Shown: positions 52,481 through 61,042, counted from the first letter of the stretch. The stretch is DNA of 64,000 nucleotides from Streptomyces sporangiiformans (GCF_005768555.2 NZ_VCHX02000083.1:1-64000); one strand, 5' to 3'. The notes: generated by a model from the sequence alone, not told the origin. A program made the numbers and translations.

Positions 52481-53415
52481 GGTACCGCCCGCTCGGAGAG
52501 CGCGGTCCCACCGTCTCGGTGGTCGGGGTGGGCGGCAACAACTTCGGTGCCCGCCTCGACGAGGACGGAACGAAGGCCGTCGTCCACGCCGCCCTCGACG
52601 CCGGGATCACCCTCTTCGACACCGCCGACATGTACGGCGGGGTCGGGGAGAGCGCCACCGGGCGCGGTGACGGCGAACGGCTCCTCGGCGCCGCCCTCAA
52701 GGGGCGCCGCGACGAAGCCGTGCTGGCCACCAAGTTCGGCATGGAAATGGGCCGGGACGCGGACCTGTACGGTCCGCGCGGGGCACGTGCCTACCTCCGG
52801 TACGCGGTGGAGGCGTCACTGCGCCGACTCGGCACCGACCGGATCGATCTGTACCAGTACCACGAGCCGGACGGCGTGACTCCGCTGGAAGAGACCGTCA
52901 CCGCCCTGCGGGAGCTGGTGGACGAGGGCAAGATCCGGTACATCGGCTGCTCCAACCTCCCGGCCGAGGACCTCACCGACGCCTTCGTCTCCACCCAGGC
53001 CCGCTACCACCTGCTCGACCGCGGCGTGGAGCGGGACCTGATCCCGGCCTGCCTGCGCCACGGCGTCGGCCTCCTGCCGTACTACCCGCTGGCCAACGGC
53101 CTGCTCAGCGGAAAGTACCGCCGAGGCGAGGAGCCCCCGCCCGGCAGCCGGCTGTCCTGGCGGCAGGGCTGGCTCACCGACGCGGCCCTCGACAAGGCCG
53201 AGGCGCTCACCGCGTACGGCGCCGAACGAGGACTCACCCTCCTCCAGGTCGCCGTGGGCGCGCTGGCCGCGCTCCCCGCCGTCGGCTCCGTCATCTGCGG
53301 CGCCATGACCCCCGAACAGGTCACCGCCAACGCGGCGGCGGCCGACTGGATCCCCGACCCGGCCGACCTGGCCGCACTCGACGCGATCGTCACCCCCGGC
53401 GAACGCGTCGTCTGA
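52477..53415 (+). CDS. Aldo/keto reductase
   Basis: A 312-residue NADPH-dependent (beta/alpha)8 oxidoreductase. The catalytic tetrad is visible: Asp and Tyr in LFDTADMYGGVGES (~47-60), Lys in AVLATKFGMEMG (~86), and His in DLYQYHEPDGVTP (~127). IRYIGCSNLPAEDL is the family's barrel strand. ATG 52477 overlaps the aldehyde dehydrogenase stop by four bases. Within the operon it may reduce surplus aldehyde or a keto group of the substrate. The closest group appears to be the YajO/Tas-like reductases. Confidence 0.88.
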   Translation: MRYRPLGERGPTVSVVGVGGNNFGARLDEDGTKAVVHAALDAGITLFDTADMYGGVGESATGRGDGERLLGAALKGRRDEAVLATKFGMEMGRDADLYGPRGARAYLRYAVEASLRRLGTDRIDLYQYHEPDGVTPLEETVTALRELVDEGKIRYIGCSNLPAEDLTDAFVSTQARYHLLDRGVERDLIPACLRHGVGLLPYYPLANGLLSGKYRRGEEPPPGSRLSWRQGWLTDAALDKAEALTAYGAERGLTLLQVAVGALAALPAVGSVICGAMTPEQVTANAAAADWIPDPADLAALDAIVTPGERVV

Positions 53416-53471
53416 AGCCCCCACCCAACCCTTGGAAAACCCTGAAACCCGCGAGACTGAGGCTGAACATC

Positions 53472-54137
53472 ATGCGAGAGATCGTCACCTTCGACGCCTA
53501 TGCGACCCTGATCAACTTCGAGCTCGGCCCCACGACCCTGAAGGTCCTAGAGGATCGGCTGGACCTGGACAACCTGGATGTCGACGAGTTCCTCGACGAC
53601 TTCCGCGTCATGCGCTTCCAGGCCGTCCTGGAGGCGTACCGCCCGTACCACGAGATCCTGCACTCCAGCCTGCGCAACGCCATGCGCCTGCACGGCCTGG
53701 AGTACCGCGACTCCGACGGTGACGCCCTCGTCGAGGCCGTGCCCACCTTCGGTCCCTTCCCGGAGGTCCCGGACGCGCTGCGCGCCCTGAAGACCAAGTA
53801 CGAGATCGCGATCATCTCCAACACGGACGACAACCTGATCGCGCGGAACGTCGAGAACATCGGCGTCGAGTTCGACTACGTCATCACGGCCCAGCAGGCC
53901 GGCGCCTACAAGCCGGACCGCCAGACCTTCGAGTACGCCTTCAAGACCATGGGCGTCGAGCCGTCCCAGGTCATCCACACCGCCCAGGGCTGGGAGTACG
54001 ACCACATCCCGACCCGCGACCTCGGCCTGAAGCGCCGGGTGTGGATCAACCGCTACGGCCGCCTGGGCAGCTCCGACTACCAGCCGTACGACGAGCTGCC
54101 CGACCTGTCTGGCCTGCCGAAGCTGCTCGGCTGCTGA
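53472..54137 (+). CDS. HAD-superfamily hydrolase, haloacid dehalogenase type II-like
   Basis: A 221-residue HAD hydrolase. Motif I TFDAYATL supplies the nucleophilic Asp near residue 7. An alpha-helical cap follows. Motif II is IISNTDDN, motif III Lys is GAYKPDRQTFEYA, and motif IV is TAQGWEYDHIPTRDLGLKRRVWINR. DAYATL and the cap pattern are those of 2-haloacid dehalogenase-like proteins, though many hydrolyse other esters or phosphates. It lies 56 bp after the reductase and before a flavin amine oxidase. No halogenated substrate need be assumed. Confidence 0.85.
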   Translation: MREIVTFDAYATLINFELGPTTLKVLEDRLDLDNLDVDEFLDDFRVMRFQAVLEAYRPYHEILHSSLRNAMRLHGLEYRDSDGDALVEAVPTFGPFPEVPDALRALKTKYEIAIISNTDDNLIARNVENIGVEFDYVITAQQAGAYKPDRQTFEYAFKTMGVEPSQVIHTAQGWEYDHIPTRDLGLKRRVWINRYGRLGSSDYQPYDELPDLSGLPKLLGC

Positions 54138-54184
54138 CGACGGCGCAACGGCGAAACAGACCGAGAACACAGAGGACGCACGCC

Positions 54185-55468
54185 ATGAAGCAGATCCCCT
54201 ACTGGCTGGACACAGCCCCCGCCCTGCCCGACCGTTCCGGAAAGGACCTGCCCGACGAGGCGGACGTGGTGGTGATCGGCGGCGGTCTCACCGGCCTGTC
54301 CACCGCCTATCACGCCGCCCGTAAGGGCGCCCGGGTCGTCCTGGTCGAGAAGGACAAGGTGGGCTCGGGCGCCTCCGGGCGCAACGGCAGCATGTGCACC
54401 CAGGGCATCACCATCAGCCCCGCCGAGGCGCGCAAGCGCTTCGGGCAGGAGCGGGCTCGTGAGCTGTACGACGCCTTCCGCGAGGCGGTCGACGTCGTCG
54501 AGGAGCTCACGCGCACCGAGAACATCGACTGCGACTTCAACCGCTCCGGGCGCCTCGGCGCGGTCTGCAAGCCCGGGCACTTCGATGGCCTGCGGACCAA
54601 GCAGCGAGACCTGGCCGACAACTTCGGCCACGAGACGATCGTCCTGAGCAAGAGCGAACTGCGGGCCGAGCTCGGCACGGACTACTACCACGGTGCCCTG
54701 CTCGACCCGCTCAGCGCGGGCCTGCACGTGGGCAAGTTCGTCGGCGGCCTGGCAGGCGCCGCCGAACGTGCCGGCGCCGAGATCCACGAGCGCAACGCCG
54801 CCACCGGCCTCACCCGCCTCCCCGGCGGCGGCTTCCTGGTGGAGACCATGAACGGCACCATCCGTGCCAAGCAGGTCATGGCGGCGACGGACGCCTACAC
54901 CGACAAGTCGATGCCGTGGTTCCGCAAGCGGCTGATCAACGTCGGCAGCTTCATCATCGTCACCGAGCCGCTGGGGGAGGCACGCGCCAAGGAGCTCATC
55001 CCGAACGGCCGCCTGCTGGTCGCCCACAAGAATGTCGGCCACTACGTCCGCCTCACCCCCGACAACCGCCTCGCCTTCGGCGGCCGGGCCCGCTTCGCCC
55101 CCTCCAACCCGGCCTCCGACATCAAGAGCGGCGACATCCTCAAGCGGGAGATGACCGAGATCTTCCCGCAGCTGGCCGGGACACGGATCGACTACGTCTG
55201 GGGCGGCATGGTCGGCTTCTCCTGGGACCGTATCCCGCACGCGGGTGACGTCAACGGCCTGTACTACTCCATGGGTTACTGCGGTCACGGCGTCCAGATG
55301 GCCACGTACATGGGCCGCGCCGTGGCCGAGATGATGGACGGCAAGCCGGAGGCCAACCCCCTGCGCGGCTTCGGCTTCCCGAAGGTGCCCGTCCCCTTCT
55401 ACAACGGCACTCCCTGGTTCCTGCCGTTCGGCGGCGCCTACTACAAGGCCAAGGACCGGTTGCTCTGA
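54185..55468 (+). CDS. FAD-dependent amine oxidoreductase (DAO family, PuuB-like)
   Basis: A 427-residue flavoenzyme. FAD motif DVVVIGGGLTGLSTAYHAARKGARVVLVEKDKVGSGASGRNGS (~27-70); C-terminal FAD contact MVGFSWDRIPHAGDVNGLYYSMGYCGHGVQMATYMGRAVAEMM. The N-terminal YWLDTAPALP and overall layout resemble gamma-glutamylputrescine oxidase PuuB and related glycine oxidase-like enzymes. ATG 54185 has AGAGGA about eight bases upstream. It is the last gene of the operon, before a hairpin. PuuA (ligase) and PuuD (amidase) genes are absent; the two deacylases may instead release the acyl group. Confidence 0.87.
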   Translation: MKQIPYWLDTAPALPDRSGKDLPDEADVVVIGGGLTGLSTAYHAARKGARVVLVEKDKVGSGASGRNGSMCTQGITISPAEARKRFGQERARELYDAFREAVDVVEELTRTENIDCDFNRSGRLGAVCKPGHFDGLRTKQRDLADNFGHETIVLSKSELRAELGTDYYHGALLDPLSAGLHVGKFVGGLAGAAERAGAEIHERNAATGLTRLPGGGFLVETMNGTIRAKQVMAATDAYTDKSMPWFRKRLINVGSFIIVTEPLGEARAKELIPNGRLLVAHKNVGHYVRLTPDNRLAFGGRARFAPSNPASDIKSGDILKREMTEIFPQLAGTRIDYVWGGMVGFSWDRIPHAGDVNGLYYSMGYCGHGVQMATYMGRAVAEMMDGKPEANPLRGFGFPKVPVPFYNGTPWFLPFGGAYYKAKDRLL

Positions 55469-55494
55469 GCGCACCGATCCGTACCGGTGGTGCT

Positions 55495-55535
55495 GCCGGG
55501 GTCCTTCCAGCGAGTCGTCGCGGAAGGGCCCCGGC
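55495..55535. terminator. Hairpin after the amine operon
   Basis: Arms of 14 bases (55495-55508 and 55522-55535) pair with one G-U; loop of 13. It begins 27 bp after the last stop codon of the operon. Confidence 0.68.
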
Positions 55536-55719
55536 CGACGTGTTTGGGGCGGGGAGTTCCTTCTCGATGGTCAGGAAATGACCAGGTCGCCATCAGTGGC
55601 GGTTCCTGGGTGCGCTAGGATCCTTTACCAAGCACTTACGCTCTCTTGAGCGTTGGTTGGCTCAGTAATGCAGTAGAGGGCGGCGGTTCCGGGGTTGCCG
55701 TGGGGGAGGGAGACGCGAC

Positions 55720-55878
55720 ATGGAGCGAGTTGTCCATGCTGTCCGTCCGCCTGCTGCCCCAGCGGTCCCCCGCGGTTCCGATTCGTCCGTCGCGAGGGTG
55801 ACGCGTGTCGACAACGCCGCTCGTGACGGCGTTCCTGATACCGACAACACCGGCCTGAGCAGCCAGTATTCACGCTGA
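55720..55878 (+). CDS. Possible 52-residue small protein or leader peptide
   Basis: ATG 55720 follows GGAGGGAGACGCGAC, a strong ribosome-binding site at good distance, and runs to TGA at 55876. The peptide starts MERVVHAVRPPAAPAVPRG and has no membrane segment or known motif. Several codons end in T, unlike neighbouring genes, so coding potential is weak. It could be a leader peptide for the antiporter 336 bp downstream or chance. Confidence 0.25.
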   Translation: MERVVHAVRPPAAPAVPRGSDSSVARVTRVDNAARDGVPDTDNTGLSSQYSR

Positions 55879-56213
55879 TGCTGCTTCGCTCCGCGCAGTG
55901 GGGGGCAGCTTCGTACCTCGGGTACGGGACAGGCGCCCGGCGCATTCGCGGTTCGCTCACCGCCGCCCGACGGCAGTGACGCGACCCCACTCGCTTCCGC
56001 TTCCCGCCTGCGGCACCGGCGGCTGCCTGCCCGTGCTGCCCTCTGCAGGCAACCTTCGCCGACGCCCCAAGGGGCTTCGGTATCAAGGAAGTTGGCACTC
56101 GCTCCGCCGCACGCGTACGGCGCCGACGGCCCACCCGCCCTCGGCCTCACCCGTCGAACGCCCGCTCAGGCACAGACGCCGTCACCGAACTGATCAACGG
56201 AGGACAGACGCCC

Positions 56214-57536
56214 GTGCACCACACGACCGCAATGCTCATCGAACTCGGGACGATCATCCTCGCCCTGGGTTTGCTCGGGCGCTTCGCCGGACGGGTGGGC
56301 TTCTCACCCATACCCCTCTACCTGCTGGCCGGGCTCGCCTTCGGCCACGGCGGCATCCTGCCCCTGCAGGCCAGCGAGGAGTTCGTCGCCACCGGCGCCG
56401 AGATCGGCGTGATCCTCCTGCTGCTCCTGCTCGGCCTGGAGTACAGCGCCTCGGAACTCGTCACCACCCTGAGGACCCAATACCCCTCCGGCGCGGTCGA
56501 CTTCGTGCTCAACGCCGTGCCCGGCGCCGTCGCGGCCCTGCTCCTGGGCTGGGGACCGGTGGCCGCCGTCGCTCTGGCAGGCGTCACATGGATCTCCTCG
56601 TCCGGCGTGATCGCCAAGGTCCTGGGAGACCTCCGTCGCCTCGGCAACCGCGAGACCCCCGTCGTGCTCGGCGTGCTGGTCATCGAGGACCTGGCCATGG
56701 CCGTCTATCTGCCGATCCTCACCGCCCTGCTGGCCGGGGTGAGTCTGGCGGGTGGCGCCGTCACCCTGCTGATCTCCCTCGGTACCGTCGGCGCCGTCCT
56801 GTACGTCGCCCTGCGCCACGGCCGGCTGATCAGCCGCGCCGTCTCCTCCGACAGTGCGGAGATGCTCCTCCTGGTCGTCCTGGGGCTCACGCTCCTCGTC
56901 GCGGGCATCGCCCAGCAGCTCCAAGTCTCCGCGGCCGTCGGTGCGTTCCTGGTCGGCATCGCCTTGTCCGGCGAGGTCGCCGAAGGGGCGAGCACCCTCC
57001 TCACCCCGCTGCGGGACCTGTTCGCCGCGGTCTTCTTCGTCTTCTTCGGACTGAACACCGACCCCGCCAGCATTCCCCCGGTGTTGCTGCCCGCCCTCGT
57101 CCTGGCGTTCGTCACCGTCGGCACGAAGATCGCCACGGGATACTGGGCCGCCCGCCGTGCCGGTGTCTCCGTCAAGGGCCGCTGGCGGGCGGGCGGCACT
57201 TTGGTGGCGCGCGGCGAGTTCTCCATCGTCATCGCAGGGCTCGCTGTCGGTGTCGAGCCGCGCATCGGCCCGTTGGCCACCGCCTACGTCCTGATCCTGG
57301 TGATCCTCGGCCCGCTCACCGCCCGCTGGACCGAACCCGTTGCCCGCCGCATCACCCGGCGCAAGCCGAGTGCGGCCCTGGTCCAGCCAGGGCTCGAGAG
57401 TGGGGAGATGGGTCCAGGTGTCGGGTCGGACGATCCGTTTTCGCATAACCTCGCTCCCAGGTGTGCGAGCGGCGAGTCCCCAGTGGACGCCGGAGCGGAC
57501 CGGAACGGAATGGAACGGAGGGAAGCCTGGGCATGA
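56214..57536 (+). CDS. Cation:proton antiporter, CPA2 family
   Basis: A 440-residue membrane antiporter with about 12 helices over the first ~385 residues, starting IELGTIILALGLLGRFAGRVGFSPIPLYLLAGLAFG. LLLLLLGLEYSASEL is the early family motif; VVLGVLVIEDLAMAVYLPILTAL holds the acidic EDLA pair expected in the transport helix; FVFFGLNTDP and GTLVARGEFSIVIAGLAVG are also conserved. After the helices lies a hydrophilic tail of about 50 residues without a TrkA-type domain. GTG 56214 has GGAGG about nine bases upstream. Its stop overlaps the following small membrane-protein gene by four bases. It probably exchanges K+ or Na+ for protons; no KhtT-like regulatory subunit adjoins it. Confidence 0.87.
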   Translation: MHHTTAMLIELGTIILALGLLGRFAGRVGFSPIPLYLLAGLAFGHGGILPLQASEEFVATGAEIGVILLLLLLGLEYSASELVTTLRTQYPSGAVDFVLNAVPGAVAALLLGWGPVAAVALAGVTWISSSGVIAKVLGDLRRLGNRETPVVLGVLVIEDLAMAVYLPILTALLAGVSLAGGAVTLLISLGTVGAVLYVALRHGRLISRAVSSDSAEMLLLVVLGLTLLVAGIAQQLQVSAAVGAFLVGIALSGEVAEGASTLLTPLRDLFAAVFFVFFGLNTDPASIPPVLLPALVLAFVTVGTKIATGYWAARRAGVSVKGRWRAGGTLVARGEFSIVIAGLAVGVEPRIGPLATAYVLILVILGPLTARWTEPVARRITRRKPSAALVQPGLESGEMGPGVGSDDPFSHNLAPRCASGESPVDAGADRNGMERREAWA

Positions 57537-57976
57537 TCGAGTGGTTGCCTCTCAGCGCCGAGACAAGGCCCGTGCCCCAGCCCGTGGCCACCCCTCTCGT
57601 GTGGGCCGCGGCCTGCGGCGGCGCACTGCTGCTGGTGGCACTCCTCAACAGCCTCGCAGGCACGGGCCGGCCGGCGCTCGCTCTGGCGGTACTGTCCCTG
57701 CTGGCCGCCCTGTTGGGTACCTGCGCGCGCTTCGTCGCGGCTCCCGGTACGGCCGTCCTGTGCTGGCTCTTCCTCAACGGCTTCGCGATCCCGCCCGTGG
57801 GCACCCTCACCTGGGCCGGGCACCGTGACACCTTCTGGCTCGCCTGCCTGGTCACCGCCGCCCTCACGGGAACCACCCTCGCCCGCGTCGTGAACGCCCG
57901 TGCCGCCTACCGCCGGGTCAGCACGGGAGCCGGTACCGTGGGTCCGGATCGAGCCCGGAGTCCGGAGGAGTACTGA
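57533..57976 (+). CDS. Small membrane protein with three hydrophobic helices
   Basis: A 147-residue protein with helices WAAACGGALLLVALLNSLA, LALAVLSLLAALLGTCARFV plus AVLCWLFLNGFAIPP, and TFWLACLVTAALTGTTLARVV. WLFLNGFA and GTLTWAG recall the DUF4118-like membrane segments of actinomycete sensor proteins, but no kinase part follows. ATG 57533 overlaps the antiporter stop by four bases with GGAGGGAA upstream, so the two are coupled. Its last nine codons lie in the first unit of a 29-bp tandem repeat, which supplies the stop codon. Function unknown. Confidence 0.7.
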   Translation: MIEWLPLSAETRPVPQPVATPLVWAAACGGALLLVALLNSLAGTGRPALALAVLSLLAALLGTCARFVAAPGTAVLCWLFLNGFAIPPVGTLTWAGHRDTFWLACLVTAALTGTTLARVVNARAAYRRVSTGAGTVGPDRARSPEEY

Positions 57977-58061
57977 ACCGAGCCGGGAGCCCGGAGAAGT
58001 ACTGAACCGAGCCGAGAGCCCGGAGGAGTACTGAACCTAGTCGAGAGCCCGGAGGAGTACG
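57947..58061. repeat. Four tandem copies of a 29-bp repeat
   Basis: Units begin at 57947 (28 bp), 57975, 58004 and 58033. The shared core is GAGCCCGGAGGAGTACTGA with few changes. Unit 1 encodes the C-terminus and stop of the small membrane protein, so array growth would leave its reading frame end unchanged. Confidence 0.88.
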
Positions 58062-58094
58062 GAGCGGCACGTGCCCGGGCCGGGCGGCTCCGCC

Positions 58095-59165
58095 TCAGCG
58101 CAGATGCCGGTCGAAGAAGGCCGTCGTCGTGTCCATCGAGGCCGGCCACCGGGGCCCGAACGTGTGCCCTTCGCCGGCGTACTTCCGGAGCTCGACGTCC
58201 TTGCCCGCCGTCTCGAAGGCGGCGGCGGTCCGCTCCGACCAGGCGAGGGGGCATGTGTCGTCGGCGGTGCCGTGGTGGATCAGCAACGGCTCGGTCACCC
58301 GGTCGACGTAGGTGAGGGGCGAGACCTGCTCCCAGAACTCCGGATTCTCCTCGGGCGTGCCGTGCTTGGCGTCGATCTCGGCGGCTACCGGATCGCCGTT
58401 CCTGCGCTGGAAGTGGTCGATGTTCTCGGCCGGACGCGAACTCACCGGCGCGAAGACCACCGCGGCATCGACCAGGCCGGGTGCCACCACCAGCGTGTTG
58501 TACACGACGCCGCCGCCCATCGACCGTCCGAGCAGGCCGATCCGGTCATCGTCGATCTTGGGACGGTCGGCCGAGCGCAGTGCCAGTACCGCGCCGATGA
58601 CGTCCTCGGTGTAGCCGAGGCGCAGGTCGACGTCGTTGTCGGGGTCGTCGTCGGAGCCCGCGTGGTTGCGGTAGTCGGTGTGCAGGACCACATAGCCGTC
58701 GCGGGCCAGGAGGTCCTGTTCCCGGGCGAGCCCGCGACCGGTGGTGTAGACGGCGGGGTCGATGTATCCGTGCGCCAGCACCAGCGCAGGGAACGGCCCC
58801 TTGCCCTCCGGGACGTTCATGATTCCCGAGATCGTCAGCCCATTGGCCTCGTACGTGATCGCGTACCGGGTGTATGCCTCGGTCCGGGCGAGCACGGAGC
58901 CGAGCCGGAGGTCGGAGCCCTGGTGGTCGCGGGCGATCAGGCCCGGGATCGATACGGGGTCGGCCGGCGTGGGGGTCGGCGCAGCCGACGTCGAGGGCCG
59001 GTCGTGCGTCCCGCCGGGGTCCCTGTTCGCGGATAGGGTCGATGTCGCCGCGTCCGATGTCGCCGCGTCCGTGTACGGGGCACCGCGGCCGTCGTTCCCT
59101 GTGCAGCCGACCGCTGCCACCAGCACCAGCCCGGCGGCGACACAGACCGAGCCCCGCAACCGCAC
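58095..59165 (-). CDS. Lipoprotein alpha/beta-hydrolase (prolyl oligopeptidase-like)
   Basis: A 356-residue exported hydrolase. The signal RLRGSVCVAAGLVLVAAVGC ends in a lipobox (Cys20), followed by a Ser/Thr/Pro-rich linker to about residue 70. The catalytic domain contains ALVLAHGYIDPAVY (oxyanion region), nucleophile elbow GLLGRSMGGGVVYN (~Ser 210), acid in HHGTADDTCPL and His in YAGEGHTFGP. It resembles S9 peptidases and dienelactone-type hydrolases. GTG 59165 has GGAGGG nine bases upstream; the longer frame lacks a signal at its start. It stands alone between the repeat array and the DeoR gene. Confidence 0.85.
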   Translation of the reverse strand: MRLRGSVCVAAGLVLVAAVGCTGNDGRGAPYTDAATSDAATSTLSANRDPGGTHDRPSTSAAPTPTPADPVSIPGLIARDHQGSDLRLGSVLARTEAYTRYAITYEANGLTISGIMNVPEGKGPFPALVLAHGYIDPAVYTTGRGLAREQDLLARDGYVVLHTDYRNHAGSDDDPDNDVDLRLGYTEDVIGAVLALRSADRPKIDDDRIGLLGRSMGGGVVYNTLVVAPGLVDAAVVFAPVSSRPAENIDHFQRRNGDPVAAEIDAKHGTPEENPEFWEQVSPLTYVDRVTEPLLIHHGTADDTCPLAWSERTAAAFETAGKDVELRKYAGEGHTFGPRWPASMDTTTAFFDRHLR

Positions 59166-59238
59166 ACCGCCCAGTATCCCTCCGCGGCTTCGTCGCGACA
59201 GCTCCGGACGCGTCGCCGACCTGCCGGGAAGGCGCACG

Positions 59239-60018
59239 TCAGACGGCGACGACCGTGATCCCGGCTTCCTGGAACCGCCGCACCATGTCCTCACTCACGG
59301 CCACGTCAGTGACCAGCGTGTCCACCGCGTCGGTCGCACAGATCCGGGCGAACGCCCGCTGTCCGAGCTTGCTGGAGTCGGCGGCCACGAGCACACGCTC
59401 GGCGCGCTCGCACAGCAGTCGATTGATCGCGGCCTCCGCCTCGTCGTGGGCCGCCGTGCCGTGCGTGACATCGAAGGCGACCACACCGAGCACGGCCACG
59501 TCGAGAGTGATCTGGCTGAGCACGCCGTCGGCGAGCGGTCCGACGAGCTCGTACGACTGCGGGCGGGCGACTCCGCCGGTCAGCACGATCTTGAACTGAG
59601 GGCGCACGGCAAGCTCGTTGGCGATGTTGAGCGCGTTCGTGACGATGGTCAGCGCGGGTGAGCCGGTCGCGAGGTCGCTGCGTACGGCCAGCGCGCGCGC
59701 CACCTCCGTGGTGGTCGTGCCGCCGGTCAGGCCCACCGCCTCACCGGGCGCGACCAGGTCCGCGACGGCCTTCGCGATGCGCTGCTTCTCGGAGGCGTGG
59801 CGGGCCGTCTTGTAGCGCAAGGGCAGTTCGTACGAGACGCCGTGCACGACCGCGCCGCCCCGGGTGCGGACGAGCATCTGCTGCTCGGCGAGCTGATCGA
59901 AGTCACGGCGGATCGTCGCGGCCGACACGGTCAGCTCGGCCGCCGCCTCCTCGACGTCCAGCCGACCTCGCTCCACGAGCAGTTCCAGCAGCGCTTTCCA
60001 CCGGGCGTCGCGCGACAT
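59239..60018 (-). CDS. DeoR/GlpR-family repressor
   Basis: A 259-residue regulator. The DeoR helix-turn-helix is at 1-58 (RWKALLELLVERGRLDVEEAAAELTVSAATIRRDFDQLAEQ). The C-terminal sugar-phosphate-isomerase-like sensor includes VGLTGGTTTTEVARAL, VLTGGVARPQSYELVGPLA, and DSSKLGQRAFARICA. It is divergent from the SIS-domain and class II aldolase genes, with an inverted repeat over their promoter, so it is probably repressed or induced by the phosphorylated sugar those enzymes handle. Confidence 0.9.
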   Translation of the reverse strand: MSRDARWKALLELLVERGRLDVEEAAAELTVSAATIRRDFDQLAEQQMLVRTRGGAVVHGVSYELPLRYKTARHASEKQRIAKAVADLVAPGEAVGLTGGTTTTEVARALAVRSDLATGSPALTIVTNALNIANELAVRPQFKIVLTGGVARPQSYELVGPLADGVLSQITLDVAVLGVVAFDVTHGTAAHDEAEAAINRLLCERAERVLVAADSSKLGQRAFARICATDAVDTLVTDVAVSEDMVRRFQEAGITVVAV

Positions 60019-60079
60019 GCACGCTCTCCGTTCCTCGATCTCTCCGGGACCCTAGCGCACGCTGTTCCTGCCAGTGTGC

Positions 60080-60123
60080 TTGATTGTGCTCGAAAAGGCG
60101 CTATATCTTGCAAGAACAATCAG
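60080..60123 (+). promoter_or_regulatory. Promoter and DeoR-type inverted repeat of the SIS/aldolase operon
   Basis: TTGATT (60080-60085), a 16-base spacer and TATATC (60102-60107) form a candidate promoter. TTGATTGT (60080-60087) and ACAATCAG (60116-60123) are inverted arms flanking it, differing at one position, a likely binding pair for the divergent DeoR protein. Confidence 0.5.
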
Positions 60124-60146
60124 CGAGGCTGGGGAGAGCACGACCC

Positions 60147-61031
60147 ATGAGTCATGTCGAGGACGAGCTGAACAGTCAGCCGGAGTGCTGGACACGGGGC
60201 GCCGAGCAGGCCGCCGGGCACGCGGCCGAGCTTCCGGCGGCGGGGGAGCGGGTCGCGATGGTGGGTTGCGGTACGTCGTGGTTCATGGCACAGGCGGCCG
60301 CCGCGCTGCGCGAGGAGGCGGGCCAGGGGGAGACGGACGCCTTTGCCGCCTCCGAGTTCCCGTACGGGCGCACGTACGACCGTGTGGTGGCCCTGACCCG
60401 TTCCGGCACCACCACAGAGGTGCTCGACCTGCTCGACCGGCTGAAGGGACGTACCCGCACGGTAGCGATCACCGCGGATCCGCGAACTCCCGTGCTGGAG
60501 GCGGCGGACGACACCGTCGTACTCGACTTCGCCGACGAGCGCTCCGTGGTACAGACCCGGTTCGCCACCACCGCGCTCACGCTGCTGCGGGCCCACCTCG
60601 GCCTGCACGCCGACGCCGTCGTCACCGACGCCCGCACTGCCCTGTCGCTGCCGCTGCCCGAAGGGCTGGTCGACTGCACGCAGTTCACGTTCCTGGGCCG
60701 CGGCTGGAGCGTGGGTCTCGCCAACGAGGCCGGGCTCAAGATGCGCGAGGCCGCGCTGTCGTGGACCGAGGCCTATCCGGCGATGGAGTACCGGCACGGC
60801 CCCATCAGCATCACCTCCGCCGGAAGGGCGACGTGGATGCTCGGCGAAGCACCCGACGGGCTGGCCGAACAGGTCCGCGCCACTGGCGGGTTGTGGGTCG
60901 CGGGAGGCCTCGACCCGCTCGCCGAACTCGTCCGTGCCCAGCGACTCGCCGTGGCCGTAGCCGCGTCCCGCGGCCTCGACCCCGACCAGCCACGCCACCT
61001 CACCCGTTCGGTGATCCTCACCACGCCCTGA
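60147..61031 (+). CDS. SIS-domain sugar isomerase/deaminase-type protein
   Basis: A 294-residue cytosolic protein with two sugar-isomerase (SIS) domains of the GlmS C-terminal/AgaS type. Phosphosugar-site patterns: VAMVGCGTSWFMAQAAAALREEAG (~37-60), ALTRSGTTTEVLDLL (~92-106) and FTFLGRGWSVGLANEAGLKMREAALSWTEAYPAMEYRHGPISI (~190-232). AgaS-like relatives deaminate or isomerise amino-sugar phosphates. ATG 60147 follows GGGGAGAG. A class II aldolase follows after 11 bp, and the DeoR gene is divergent, so the pair probably breaks down a sugar phosphate to triose units. No kinase or transporter is present locally. Confidence 0.87.
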   Translation: MSHVEDELNSQPECWTRGAEQAAGHAAELPAAGERVAMVGCGTSWFMAQAAAALREEAGQGETDAFAASEFPYGRTYDRVVALTRSGTTTEVLDLLDRLKGRTRTVAITADPRTPVLEAADDTVVLDFADERSVVQTRFATTALTLLRAHLGLHADAVVTDARTALSLPLPEGLVDCTQFTFLGRGWSVGLANEAGLKMREAALSWTEAYPAMEYRHGPISITSAGRATWMLGEAPDGLAEQVRATGGLWVAGGLDPLAELVRAQRLAVAVAASRGLDPDQPRHLTRSVILTTP

Positions 61032-61042
61032 AAGGAGTGGCC

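Larger units (their letters stand above)
55469..56213. other. 745-bp region without a convincing gene
   Basis: After the operon terminator (55495-55535) the sequence holds a 53-codon frame with a good ribosome-binding site (55720-55878) and otherwise arginine-rich, overlapping open frames on both strands that look like shadows of high-GC DNA. I recognise no transposase, tRNA or known element. The right end carries GGAGG for the antiporter GTG at 56214. Confidence 0.5.

Noticed and set aside
55880-56200. Insertion-sequence remnant upstream of the antiporter
   Set aside because: No transposase motif, terminal inverted repeats or target duplication could be found; left as an unassigned intergenic region.
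57947-58061. CRISPR array
   Set aside because: Four 29-bp units are contiguous with no unique spacers; it is a simple tandem repeat.
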